Part shown: positions 11,132 through 23,163 of the stretch, piece by piece | How the letters are laid out: each line of letters begins with the position of its first letter | Numbering within the stretch: the first letter of the stretch is position 1 | Source: Akebia trifoliata | Lineage: Eukaryota; Streptophyta; Magnoliopsida; Ranunculales; Lardizabalaceae | Assembly: GCA_017979445.1 (NCBI GenBank) | Contig: CM030718.1 | Span: forward strand, 14,610,760-14,674,759 | Reading direction: 5' to 3' | DNA length: 64,000 bases | Program-made: the position numbers and the translations under genes | The notes under the pieces: generated by a model | Told to the model about the DNA's origin: nothing | The model's database searches: none | What the model saw: the letters and a program-made list of their open reading frames with translations, nothing else

Positions 11132-12262
11132 ATTTGCGAAGATAAGAATCAAGCAAACCGTACAAAACAAAAGGTACCCCATACATCTGGCACAAAGAGT
11201 TTTGCAAGAAGACGTCAAGAGGAAGTATGTTTGAGAAATAATCTTAAATCTTACACCAAACACATGCATTATTGAATGAAATATTGAGTTTCATATTAAT
11301 ATTGCTCAGTGAATTTGGTCCTCTATTTATTTGTATTCCTGTAATTTTCTATTTAGTTTATGTTTTCTTCTTAGGTATTCCTTGGCTATATTTTCGACTC
11401 ATTTTCTTTAGGATTTTCTCAACATCATCTTTGTTGTTGTCCTTGGTGTCATCAAACTTTCACATAAGCAGAACATGCATTGGTTGATTTGTTAATGGAT
11501 AGTAACTATATAGGTGTTATTAACCCACTTTTGGTAATGAAAAGAGACACTTAACATGCAGATTAGAAGGATTATCTTGTTGCATTTTGGAAAATTGGGT
11601 CTCGAGGGAGACATTTATGTAGGTAGGAACATTTGGTTATTGACTCTTTTTCAAAGGGGTGGTGTAGTACAAGGACTAATATGCTAATGTTAAATTATCT
11701 TGTAAAATGTTATAAAGAAAAACATTTAGAAAAAGAAAAAAAAAGAGAGGATCAGAGACCCTAGTAACAGCTGAAATAATGTGGGAGTGGTGTTGGCTTT
11801 ATGTTAATGTTGATGACCTTGCTTTAAAATTATTTTCTTCTTTTTCGATATCTGTTATGGATACAACAACTTATAAGCTGCATCGTTAGAGTAACAATCA
11901 AATAATAGGACTCTTAGTTTTGTTATTCTAAATTGTTTGTGTCAAGATAAATTGATTGCTCAAAATATTGTAATAATTCTAGTTCAGAAGTTCACAAGAT
12001 CCTGTAGACTCATACACAATGGGTGTGATTGTAAGTATATGTGATGTCCTTACCCATTTCTTGTCTCATTTTTTATATTCTTAATTGGTGTTAAACTAGT
12101 TTTCTTTTATTTGTTATAGACTAGAATGCAGGAACTGGAGTCACAACAATCGGAGGTTTCCCAAAGCACCACGAATAGGCAAGACATCTTCTCCCAAGTC
12201 ATGGGAGAAGATGGACATGGTCGTGTTAGGATGATGGTCCTACCAAGATCCACATGTCAATA
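11132..12262 (+). pseudogene. En/Spm (CACTA) transposase-associated protein, two exons
   Basis: Two exons with intact splice signals are visible. Exon 11132-11224 (31 codons) follows an AG acceptor and ends before GTATGT; it contains KVPHTSGTKSFARRR. Exon 12120-12262 follows TTATAG and ends at GTAAGT; it contains NRQDIFSQVMGEDGHGRVR. Both are in phase 0 with each other. The 'HTxGSKSFA' and 'GxDGHGRVR' blocks match the plant En/Spm transposase family (Transposase_24/Ptta), a second protein encoded by many CACTA elements and thought to bind the element ends. Read through, the second exon meets TAG at 12261, which overlaps the donor and so need not be translated. Upstream and downstream exons were not found; a CGGAGCC-type repeat lies directly upstream. 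CACTA-like termini flank the region. Confidence 0.75.
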
Positions 12263-13960
12263 GTAAGTGAGAAAGCTTGTTGATGCATGACGAGATGTGG
12301 CCAAAGCATTAGCACACGTCGATTACGTAAAGCGGGGTATGATAGCATTGGCAACGATCATTGGTCAATGTTGTGGTGGTAAACCCATTGATATAAATGC
12401 TTTACTATGTTGAGTATTTGGTCATGTAGTTACACTTGTATCTTATACCTTGTATATGTGATATAATTTCTTTCTCTTTTACTAATAATCAAAATAATAT
12501 TATTTTTAGGTTCCCTCTAGCGATACTCAAATGACTCCTACTTATTACGGTATATCATTTTGCATACGTCTTTGGCCTTTGGACTAGTTTCATACTTTTT
12601 GTTATGCAATTATTGGAAGGTTTTTTTTTGTTTGCTTGTGAAAACATAAGATTTTACAAGAAAATATTTTGTCGGTATAATTTTTTGTGCCTACCAAACA
12701 AAATGGTATGTATCCCTGGACATGGTTTTACAAATCTTTGATTGGATTTATAATTAAATGTGCTGTATTTCCATTTCCATTTGTATGTATGGCATTCTCA
12801 TATATGTGATAGAATTTTGTGTTGTTCTTTTCACACGCTTCTCCCAACTTTAGAATGTGCTTTGTTTTCCCATGGAACTACACATTGACATACTTTTGGA
12901 CCCATCACATATGTTACAAAGTGGAACAAGAACTGAAGTTAGTGAACACGGGCACTTCTCCACACCTCCTAACAACAATATTATTCTTTATCAAATAATC
13001 TTTTCTGTTTTAAATGTATAAGTTGAGGTTTCATCAAACCTACCAACCCAGATGAGATCTGCTTTCATAGGCTTTAGTTCATGGAATTTCTTATTGTCTA
13101 TTTTTTTTCCACTTAGGTTGTTGCTTCTGTTTTCAAGAACTAACCTTTGAATTCAAGAACATTCTAACGATATCAGTGTGAATTTTCCTTATTTATCAAT
13201 TGATAATGGAATATTTCATCATCAAAGGAGGAATATAGATAGAAGCAGAAGTTTCCTTATCTATCAGTGAAGATGACAAATGGGGGCCGTACATGTTAGT
13301 TCTCAATGTAAAATGCCCTGTAAGATAGGACTTGTTTAGTTGCAAACTTTAACACTACATATTGTTCGAGTAATTTTGAAGAGTGGAACCTCCACGTTTC
13401 AGGGAACTGCATGCTCACTTGTGGGTGCAAATAACTTGTGTTAAACAGTTAACAATTTTGATGTAAGAAGATGTGCATTGGATAAAAGGTTGAGGCTATC
13501 TCAAGATGAAAGATGTGGTGCACTTGATACATTAATTGAGGCCCACAAGGACGACCTTGAAATTTCAAGAAATAACAAAGGTAACAACTGTGACTTGAAC
13601 TGAAGAAGGCAGGCACATCCATTAAATAGACAAGTTATATGTGAGGAGAAATTTAGATTTCCTAGAGATAGTATTAGTTTCACTGTTTAAGGGCTATTAT
13701 TATTAGGAGTATCGTTCGATATCAACTTATTGGTTGATGGATAGTGACAAAAAGGCTAATTAATCAGGTAGCCCAGCTCCATTTCTTTTGACTTGCAACC
13801 GTCTTAATAATGATTAATGACATCTCTATATTGTAAATCCAATGAAACAGAGAGTTTTCTTTCTCTAGATTTGTTGCGAAACATTTACATATTGTCTTAA
13901 GATTTGAAAATCAATCTGTGGCTTCTAATCCCAAGGAAATAAATAAAAATTATAGCATCG
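12263..13960. other. Probable interior of CACTA element, no further exon recognised
   Basis: No conserved transposase block could be read after the second exon. The region runs to the subterminal repeats at 13.96 kb and is most simply the 3' non-coding part of the same element. Confidence 0.4.
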
Positions 13961-14165
13961 GAACTCAAAGTAGCGACAAAAACATTATGTATCCTATAAT
14001 GACAGATATATATGCCGCAATATGTTATAGCTACGAACCTTCCAACGATGGATATGCCTTCTGTCGTTGGTCCGCCTTTGTAGTTTGTAGCGGCAGATTT
14101 TTTGCACTGTACATGTAGAAAAATCTGCTTATGTTGCATTTTTTTTATTTTACTATCTTGTAGTG
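13961..14165. mobile_element. CACTA terminus (CACTACAAGA) with subterminal repeats
   Basis: The right edge reads, in reverse complement, CACTACAAGATAGTAAAATA. Inside are short repeats (GTAGCGAC, GCTACGAA, TCGTTGG, GTAGCGGC) like those at 10.1-10.4 kb. This is a convincing CACTA 3' terminus; with the transposase exons upstream in plus orientation it probably closes the same element. The 3-bp target duplication could not be confirmed because the 5' end is missing. Confidence 0.7.
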
Positions 14166-15199
14166 CATCTTGGAATGCTATTAATAATTAAAAATTTATA
14201 AGCGTTTTAAATATAAAATGCCATGGACTATATATATACACATGTATGTATCTGTTTTCTTTAGTGTTTTACTTGGTGGGACACTACTAATGCTACAAAA
14301 TAAGTAGCGTTTGATTATCTTACAATTCTAGATAATAATCACCTACATGCATGCCTTTAGACATTGGTAAATTATATCGTTTCTGATAATTAGAAAATAG
14401 TTAGAAACTCTTAAAACATTTAAATTGTAAAGTAGAGTAAATACTTGAAACAAATTTAAAATGTTTGAAACATAAACAACTTGTAATATAAGATCCAATG
14501 GCAGAGTACTATAATAGAGAGTTGAGGGTGATGTAGGGTAGAACACACAAATCTAGAGTTTATGTTAAAAATGTAGTTCTAGGGTGAAATCTCAAGGCGT
14601 AAGAGTAATGAAGAATTTTTATGTCGAGCAAAAAAAAATAGATACTTCAATTCAAGTTTGAGATTGATGGAAATCAATCATAAACACTAAAATTAAGAAC
14701 CAATATCGGTTTGTTATACTCAAACTAAAAATACAAAGAAAGAGAAGAAGTCTCTTCTTTTTTCTCTTATTAATCATCTTCGGAAAAACTAACTTCGGAA
14801 TTTGTTTATTGGAGCTTCTTATATAGATAACTCCTTCATAACAACTTAAAAACCTTCTAAAATACTAAAAAGTAACTTCCTTAATTTATCTATAATATAT
14901 TATTAACCTTCTAATCCTATCAAATTCAATTTGGACACCTAAAAGGACTTCTAATTATAATCTGAAGAATAAAAACAAATTTTAAAGATAAAATAAATTA
15001 GAAACTAACTATGAAAATAAACTTTCTAAAATTGAAATAAGAACTGACTAGGACTACTTAAGCAACATATAAAATAAAAACTCAATAAAAAAAAAAAGAC
15101 TCCTAAGAGAAGTTGGACTAGGTCTTGTGGACCAATCAAATATTAGATTGTGTTGACTTGGTCAAACAGATTTAAATCCGTCAATGTTGTTAATTTCTT
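14166..15199. other. Non-coding stretch, nothing recognised
   Basis: AT-rich DNA with no recognisable element boundary or protein motif. Confidence 0.35.
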
Positions 15200-16130
15200 T
15201 CTTCAATGCAACGTAACTCGATCATAGGCATTGAGATAAGTATCGACAAGCATATCTACATCAAAGGATCACGATTGATATGAACATCTCAATCAAGATA
15301 CGATTGATCCAATACTTTACTAGTGTGGATCCCTATCGTTAGTTCTTGATTCTATGGCCAGCCTCTGTCATATTTGGATGACTGATTTTCCTACTTAGGT
15401 TGGCCGTTGACTAAGGACTTAAGAAACATGTCAATTAAGTGGAAAATTATTTCCTGACTACTTTAGAGTATTAATAATTAAGTACTAGTCATCTTCTTCT
15501 ATGTTAATCTAGCATGTATGTGGTCCTCAACAAAAACTCTATCAATTTTACAACTATCTTTACATCTTATTCTCTCTTAAAGATAGAAAGGAAATTTTCG
15601 GATTCTTATTGTGATGTTCTGTTCTTATGCATCCCATATTCTATAAGAACTCAAACAACACAACCGTTATCCTAGAATAACGCACGTTTCGAAAATAATA
15701 CAAGACGTTATTCTTTGTAGGCTTTCACAATATCTTTAATAGATTACTAAATAATATATGTCATTTAAAAAAAAAGAATACTGAAAAGTAAAGCATACAA
15801 GTGTCATGAATACCTTGTCCACTCTTAAGACAGAGATAAATCCACTTTCCACTTTTTCCCCTTATATCTTACACAAACAATAGTTGAAGCATTTCCACTC
15901 ACTTTTTTCCTCTTTCATGTTTTACATGATCCTTGGATTGAAGCATTCGTGACTTACTGGGCGTACGCTGAAACATTTTCACCCTAATTGGATACTCACT
16001 ACAACTGCGAACTCATTCTCAATATTTATCATCCAAAAACTACTTCATTTTCGATTTAAACATGCATTTGTTTTCGAATTAGAATTAGAAAAACTACCTA
16101 TCCTTTAAAATATTTTCAATAATGTTAAAG
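15200..16130 (-). repeat. Degraded relative of the 3111-6213 LTR-like unit
   Basis: A colinear series of short matches to about 3.9-4.35 kb: 'aagatagaaaggaa', a 'catcccatattc' block versus 'cgtgtcccatacc', 'tatcctagaataacgcac' versus 'atcccaggatagtacacc', and 'gctttcacaatatcttta' versus 'gcattcacaaactcttta'. Order and orientation agree, so this is an older copy of the same repeat, heavily mutated. Confidence 0.55.
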
Positions 16131-16194
16131 CCATTAAAATTTTAAATTCCCAATTAGTTTGAAAATTAAAATGATGGTATTTGGGTTATTTTGT

Positions 16195-16440
16195 ACTAGT
16201 CTATTAGGGAAGACAGAAGTCAAGGGGGGCATGTATGTGTTTTGGCGATGCCTTATATTTTTAAACTAGTGACATTGTTCCCTTGACATGGGTTTCTCTT
16301 ATAGACTAATGAGAAATGACCTAAATGACTTTTTATTTAACCTCTAACAAAAAGCCCTTGAATTGTCCTCCCCAAGACACGTTATCTTCTAGATCTTCAA
16401 TGTTATGCCCCCCTGCAAGAGAATCCTAGCTCCGCCCCTG
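16195..16440. repeat. CGGAGCC-type repeat, copy 3
   Basis: Ends GAATCCTAGCTCCGCCCCTG at 16440, matching the terminus at 10940. Upstream it shares 'taatgagaaatgacctaaat' and a CCCCC-rich block with copy 2. The outer end CAGGGGCGGAGC (reverse complement) is the clearest hAT-like terminus of the three. Confidence 0.55.
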
Positions 16441-18062
16441 CCGGTGGGGCTTCTCCTCCTGTAAGGCTTCTCTTTAGGTATCTTATAGTCTTTACATTTT
16501 TCTCAAATTCTATTTCTTTCCATTGAGGCTATGAAATTAATTTCTCATTTCCTTGCTCTCATTTGTTTGTTTGAATTTAATGTGACTTTTTCCTTCTTTT
16601 TTTGTAAGTTTGCAATAGATCTATACCTCTAGATGTTATTTCTGGCCCATTTATACATCTCTTTAATAGTTCTAGCTTTAATTCTCTCTATAAAATAGAA
16701 AACTCTCATTGAGGCACTTTCCATCTTTGCTTCACCATGAATTGATATCCAATATAGGCCTTGGACAAAAAAAGTTCTTGTTTGCATACATTGTTAAGAA
16801 TAATTTGGATATATTCCTCGATGTTTCCTTTTGTTGAACAACAAAGGATCTTGTGATAACTTTGGAGACTTTCCCTCACTCTTTTTTTTGCTTCTACACT
16901 TGCTTGGTTGGAATCAACATAATTATCTTGTGATAGTGAATTCTAATTAACCCTTACCTTTGCCTTTCTTCAAGTTCTACATGAAAGCTCATGTCCCCTG
17001 AATTATACAACAGAACTTACCTTAAATCAAATATAATTATTGGCCTTTCATCAACTTTTTTTTATTGTTTTGCTATTATGTTGTCTTTATTTCATACTTG
17101 GAGGTCTCCTCTCCTTCCCAGGTTTGCTTGTTCACTTTCACAATCATATTTACACCTTTTAAGAATTCAAAGTAGTTGGGATATGGCTTCGTTGATTAAT
17201 TGATCTTCCTGCATAAAAAAGTTGCATGTATGTACCTATAGAGCACATAGAATGTGTTTCTTAGTTCTTATGGAGTTCCATTAAGTTCCTATAGTCAAGA
17301 GGATGACAGCTTGACTGTTTTCGATTTTAACAAGTAACTAAAAACTATGCAAGAACAAAACATTTCGTTAAATACTATTGTTAACAATCCTTCAAGTCCC
17401 TTGAATGTACCAAAAAGATGATATAAAAAGGGACTTTCATCCTTCCCAAATTATTTAAAAAAAATAAAAAAATAAATAACCATCTACTTCCCTTCTTCAC
17501 TTTTTTTTTCCGTCTTTGACATTGCAATTATGTCTTCCTCACGTATCCATTTGACCAATTTCCCTTAATCATTCCTCTATTGATCTTGGCTCAAAACCTC
17601 TCAGACAACCACAAATAGGTGATCATAATACACTACAACTTCCAACTTTGAAATCAGATGTGATACATAAAACTAGCGTCTATTAAATATGCCTGAAGTT
17701 TTATGACAATTTGAAGTAGATGCATTGACAAGATGTGAATCATGGCTACTAGCGAATAAGTTGTTTCTCCAGGAAGTGACAATTGATTTAGCTACCTATT
17801 GGAAGACAAATAGTTTGGGTACAAACTAATGAATTGTTTGGTTGGAAGGTTGATATAGCCACTTAAGAGTTACAAGAGGGATTCATTTTGATGAGATGTC
17901 AACCTAAGTTGCAAATGAGAAGATTGCAAATGCCTAGTTTTAACTACCACAATATATAAGAATAGCACATTTTCCTCCCTTTATGACTTCGATGCACAAG
18001 TGTATATTTATATTATAAAAATGGGTTCAAGGTGTTTGAAAAAAAAATAGTCACTCCTAAAT
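16441..18062. other. Non-coding stretch, nothing recognised
   Basis: AT-rich, with poly-A and poly-T tracts. A 'cactacaac' at about 17629 is an isolated CACTA-like word with no subterminal repeats and was not called. The last five bases (TAAAT, 18058-18062) are the left target duplication of the copia element. Confidence 0.4.
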
Positions 18063-18461
18063 TATTAGACTAAACCCTATGATCTGATGTATAAATCAAA
18101 CAAGAACACAAGAATCTCATACGACACAAGATATACGTGGTTCGGTCAAACCATCAACCTACGTCCATGGAAGAAAATAACAATTTCACTATATTAACCA
18201 AAGAAGAACTAGGTTACAATTTCTCTCTGTCTCTTGTATATTTCTCACAACTCTTTTAGGTTTCAACTCTTACCCTTTATATACTTAGGGTTACAAAGAG
18301 GTTAAACGGGTCGGATCCAAAACCAAACCAAATGGGCCCAATATATGGTGGAGAAACCCTACACATTACCAATTTGGTCATGCGGGTCGTTAACGGATCA
18401 TCAAAAGATCTGATTTGAATCCACGACAATCCCATATACAAGAATAGAAGACAACCCAACA
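18063..18461 (-). repeat. 3' LTR of the copia element
   Basis: Minus-strand sequence begins TGTTGGGTTGTCTTC at 18461. The far end, expected as AGTCTAACA, reads AGTCTAATA at 18063. A TATA box (TATATAAAGGG in reverse complement) lies near 18275-18285, as in the other LTR. Confidence 0.92.
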
Positions 18462-18478
18462 AATCTCTACCTTGGCTT
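18462..18478 (-). promoter_or_regulatory. Polypurine tract of the copia element
   Basis: In minus orientation the sequence directly before the 3' LTR is AAGCCAAGGTAGAGATT, then TGTTGGG. An AAGGTRGAGATT tract at this position is typical of plant copia elements and primes plus-strand DNA synthesis. Confidence 0.75.
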
Positions 18479-18524
18479 CAATTTTACAAAAAACAAACCA
18501 CTTTCGCTTTGCCATATTAGGGCC

Positions 18525-21500
18525 TCAAGAACTACAAATACCTATCAAGTTCAAGCTGCCCCTAAACTTGATACTTGGGATGACCTTAGTCATTAAATCT
18601 GTTGGATTCTTTACTGTATCAATTTTTTTCACTACAATAACACCCTGAGCAACCACATCTTGAATGAAATGCAGTCTAACATCAATATGCTTGGTCCTTT
18701 CGTGATACATATAATTTTTGGTTAGATGTATGGCACTTTGGCTGTAATAAAATACTGAAGTAACACTTTGTTTCAAACCCAAATCAGTAACCAAGCCCTG
18801 CAACCATATTGCCTCCTTCACTACCTTTGTAGCTGCCATATACTCTGCCTTTATGGTAGACAATGTGACTGTTGACTGCAAAGTTGCCTTCCAACTGATG
18901 GTACTACCGTAAATAGTGAAAACATAGCCCGTTAAAGATCTCCTCCAGTCTAAATCACCAGCATAATCAAAATCGACATACCCAACAACACTATCAGAAG
19001 TGTCACTACTTTTATTATATAGCAAACCAACTCTTGCAGTACCCTTTAAGTACCTCAGTATCCATTTAATTACTTGTCAATAAATCTTTCCAAGTTTATC
19101 CATATATCTGCTGACTACACTAACTGCATGTGAAAAGTCAGGCCTAGTACAAACCATGGCATACATAAGACTGCCAACAATACTAGCATAAGGAACATGA
19201 GACATGTGTTCCACCTCTTCCTCTGTTTACGGGGACATCTAAGCTGAGAGTCTAAAGTAAACTGCTAGAGGGGTACTCACAGACTTAGACTCTTGCATCC
19301 CAAGAGACCCTATCAATGTATTTCTTTTGTGATACATACAATCTACCTGCTCTTCTATCCCTATGAATCTCCATACCCAAAATCTTCTTTGCAGCCCTTA
19401 AGTCTTTCATCTCAAACTCACTACTGAGTTGAGCCTTCAGCCTCCTAATCTCATATGTATTTATGCATGCAATCAACATGTCATCTACATATAATAGTAA
19501 GTACATTAATGAACCATCTGTGAGCCTCCGATGATAAACACAACTGTCATACTTACTCCTGGTATAGTTGTTTCCTAACATAAAAGTATTAAACCTCTTA
19601 TACCACTGTCTAGGAGACTGCTTCAGGCCATATAAAGATTTTTTCAACAAATACACATGATCTTCCTTCCCCTGAATAATGAATCCCTCTGGCTGATGCT
19701 TATAAATCTGTTATTCTAACTTACCATGTAGAAAAGTAGTATTTACATCTAGTTGTTCAAGCTCTAAATTGTATAAGGCAACCATGACAAGGAGCACCCT
19801 GATAGAAGTATGTTTCACCACAGGTGAAAAAACCTTGGTGAAATCCACACTTTCCCGCTGCGTATACCCCTTTGCCACCAATCTTATTTTAAACATAGCA
19901 TCTTCAACACTTGGAATTCCTTCTTTTTTCTTGAAGAGCCATTTGCATCCCACAATCTTCTAACCCTTTGGCTTTGCAATAATTTCCCATGTTTGGTTCT
20001 TGTGACGAGACTCAATCTCCTCACTCATGGCAACACACCACTGTGTTGACCTCCTAATAGGTACATGGCTTCTCATCATCCATAGTTTCTAACACACTAA
20101 GTGCATAAGCCACCAAATCTGCATGAGCAAATCTCTGAGGTGGTCTAACCTGCCTCATTTGTCTATCTCTTGCCAAGCTGTACTATTGTTATTGAACCTC
20201 ATCCCCGATAATAGGATCCTATTGTAGTTCTTCATCCTCTTGATCTAGATCATCTGTACCATTACTTTTCAAAACATAAGCCTCTAGCTCCACTTGTTCA
20301 ATGACACCACGAGGTCTCTCAGTATCGAGTACCTCCTTCGTACTGAACATGACAGACTCATTGAATGTCACATCCTTATTGATAAGAAACTTTTTTCCTA
20401 TCGTATCTGGGCACCACAATCTGTAATATTTCACTCTAGCCTAATATCCAAGATATATGCATTTATTTTCCCTTGGTTCAAGCTTATCATCGTTTACGTG
20501 AGCATATGCTAGACATCCAAATATCCTCAACCCATAATATATAGCAGGGGACCCCGACCACACCTCCTCTGGAGTTTTGAACTCAATAGTACTATTAGGA
20601 AACCTGTTCACCAGATAACAAGCAGTGTTAACAGCTTTAGCCCAAAACTACTTTGACAAACCAGAATTTGATTGCATACACCACGCCCTTTCCAATAAAG
20701 TCATGTTCATTTGTTCTGCAACCCCATTCTGTTGTGGTGTCTTCCGTACTGTGTCATGCTGCACAATACCCTCATTTTTACAGAACTCATCGAACTCTCC
20801 AGAGTAAAATTTTAAACTGTTATCAGTCCTCATTCTCTTGATCTATTTTCCAGTTTGTTTTTCCATCAATGTCTTCCATTGTTTGAATTTGACAAAAACT
20901 TCATCTTTTCTCTTCAAAATAAATATCTAGACTTTCCTCGAAAAATCATCTATGAACGTCAACATATATCTGCCTTCACCATGTGATGCAACCAGAGATG
21001 GACCCCATAAATCAGAATAGATATAATGCATAGTACCCTTGGTTCTGTGAATACCTGTACTAAACTTTACTCTGCACTGCTTCTCGAAATCACAATGCTC
21101 ACAAAAATCCAATTTTTCAATTTTCTTTCCATCAAACAAACCCTGTTTGCTCAATACTGTCATTCCTCTCTCACTCATATGCCCGAGGCACATATGCCAC
21201 AATCTGGTAGTGTCTAAATCTGTTGTTGATACCGACGTTGTACCTGTAATTGTCTGTCTTTGCAATGCATACAACCCATTCTTCTTCAGCCCTTTCATTA
21301 TCACAATAACACCCGTAGAAACTCGAATTACTCCATCCCCTGTCTTGTAACAACAGCCATTTGAGTCTATCATACCAAAGGAAATCAATTTTTTCTTCAA
21401 ATTTGGAACGTGCCAGACATCTAATAATGTCCTCACAATACCGTCAAACATCTTCACCCGAACTGTGTCTATCCCCACTGCCTTACAAGCATCATTATTT

Positions 21501-22441
21501 CCCATAAGAACTTCACCCCCATCAAAAGGCCGATTGGTTATGAACCAGTCCTTATTGGCACATATATGATAAGTGCACACCAAATCAAGAATCCATTCCT
21601 CACCAGAGAAACTGGTAGAAACTGAGAGTATATCATCGTTAGCACTATTTCCATCTGCCACTGTTGCATCGCCAGTATCATGGTCATTATAATTTTGTTT
21701 TCCCTTCTCTTTACGCTTCAGACAATCTTTTTTAAAGTGTCCTTCTTGATGACAATTGAAATACTTTAACTTTCTAGTCTTCGATTTTGATCTAAATCTT
21801 CCTTCTCCATGATGGTTCCCTTTATGATTTGATCTCCCTCTAACAAAAAAACCTTCGCCTGAGCTTTCTATAATTCCATCTACTTTCTTCTTCAATTCAT
21901 TAGAATTTAAAGTAAATTTAATCTCCCCAACCGAAACAGTAGTTTTTCCATACATAAGGGTATCAACAAAATTTTCATATGAGGGTGGTAGAGAATAAAC
22001 CAAAAGTATGGCCTGGTCTTCTTTATCAATTTTAACACCAACATTCTTTAAATCCATAAGAATGCTATTATATTCATCAAGATGATCAAGGATAGAAGTA
22101 CCTTATCACATCCGTAGAATGTAAAATCTTTTCTTTAGATACCACCAACTTGTAAGAGATTTTTTCATGTATCAAGTTTCCAGCTTTGTTCATAGTAGAT
22201 CTGCTATGTCTGAATCACCGACCTCTCGCAGGACCTCATTCCCCAAAGACAATAGAATCGCATTGTGTGCCTTTTCCATGATCTCCTCTTTCTATTCTGA
22301 TTTCAACAATTCAGGCAAATTATTGCTTCCTAACAGTGCCTTCGATAAACCTTGCTCAACAAGCAAAGCTTTCATCCAAACTCGCCATAAATTAAAATCA
22401 TTCCTACCATCGAATTTCTCGTCATCATACTTCGCAACCAT
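18525..22441 (-). pseudogene. Ty1/copia gag-pol polyprotein (broken)
   Basis: Start ATG at 22441 lies at the edge of the PBS; gag (UBN2-like, KFDGRNDFNLWRVWM) runs to an early stop near 22302 and resumes to about 21.9 kb. The nucleocapsid knuckle near 21.76 kb reads YFNCHQEGHFKKDC, with the first cysteine replaced. The protease block WILDLVCTYHI (about 21.59 kb) keeps Asp, but the usual DSG/DSA is DLV. GAG-pre-integrase has the LWHMCLGHMS and CEHC pairs (21.05-21.25 kb). Integrase shows YSDLWGP, FIDDFSR, RTDN and QQNGVAEQ (20.65-21.0 kb). RT has LDVNTTFLHGKLE and YVDD (19.28-19.95 kb). RNase H shows DFDYAGDLDW and AEYMA (18.53-19.03 kb). Stops and frameshifts lie between these blocks. It would process, copy and integrate the element if intact; it cannot be made as one protein now. 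Confidence 0.93.
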
Positions 22442-22454
22442 AGCTCTAATACCA
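22438..22454 (-). promoter_or_regulatory. Primer-binding site of the copia element
   Basis: Reverse complement TGGTATTAGAGCTATGG, three bases inside the 5' LTR. It matches the usual TGGTATCAGAGC of initiator tRNA-Met-primed copia elements with one change. The gag start codon is the ATG within this 17-base stretch. Confidence 0.9.
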
Positions 22455-22457
22455 GTT

Positions 22458-22862
22458 TGTTAGACTAAATCCTATGATCTAAAGTATAAATCAAACAAGA
22501 ACACAAGAATCTCACATGACACAAGATATACGTGGTTTGGTCAAAGCATTGACCTACTTTCACGGGCGAAAATGACGATTTCACTATATTAACCAAAAAA
22601 GAATTAGGTTACAATTTCTCTCTGTCTCTCGTATATTTCTCACAACCCTTTCGGGTTTCAACTCTTACCCTTTATATACTTAGGGTTACAAAGAGGTTAA
22701 ACGGGTCGGATCCAAAATCAAACCAAATGGGCTCAATATATGGTGGGAAAACCCCACAACTTACCAATTAAACGAGTCATGCGGGTCGTTAACGAATCAT
22801 CAAAAGATCCGGTTTGAATCCACAACAATCCCATATACAAGAATAGAAGACATAACCCAACA
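22458..22862 (-). repeat. 5' LTR of the copia element
   Basis: Minus-strand sequence runs from TGTTGGGTTATGTC at 22862 to AGTCTAACA at 22458, a proper TG...CA LTR. It carries a TATA-like TATATAAAGGG near 22670-22680. The adjacent TAAAC (22863-22867) is the right target duplication. Confidence 0.93.
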
Positions 22863-22867
22863 TAAAC

Positions 22868-23163
22868 AACTTCTTCCCAACTGAACATGAAGTCCTCAAA
22901 ACACATGATGACTTCCATATGCGATAAGTACATGCTACACAAGATAACACATGATGAGTTTCTTTAGTACTTGTTTTCATTTTATGGTTTTAAAAGAGGA
23001 ATGTCTCCAATAAACAAGAGTCCACAACTTCTCTTACCACACTTTTACCGAATTGCTAAAGGTTAATTAGAAATTAGATTATGATACTCATCGGAATGAT
23101 TGAGATGATAAGGAGAACTATTTTTATTACTGTCTAGTTTACTTCACTACAACAAACATTTTA
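22868..23163. other. Non-coding spacer
   Basis: No gene seen. 'cactacaacaaac' at 23145 looks like a CACTA-type start but has no partner end with matching target duplication, so it is noted only. Confidence 0.4.

Larger units (their letters stand above)
18063..22862 (-). mobile_element. Ty1/copia LTR retrotransposon, nearly complete, inactive
   Basis: A 4.8-kb element read on the minus strand. Two LTRs (405 and 399 bp, roughly nine in ten bases identical by eye) flank a gag-pol relic in the order gag, protease, integrase, RT, RNase H, which defines Ty1/copia. It has a PBS matching initiator tRNA-Met and a PPT next to the 3' LTR. Flanks give TAAAT on the left and TAAAC on the right, a 5-bp target duplication with one change. 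The reading frame is broken by several stops and frameshifts, and the outer TG of the 3' LTR has become TA. Motifs around the GAG pre-integrase and RT look Tork/Tnt1-like, but lineage is only a suggestion. Confidence 0.93.

Noticed and set aside
22167..22463. 98-codon plus-strand frame
   Set aside because: Antisense shadow of the copia gag start and PBS.
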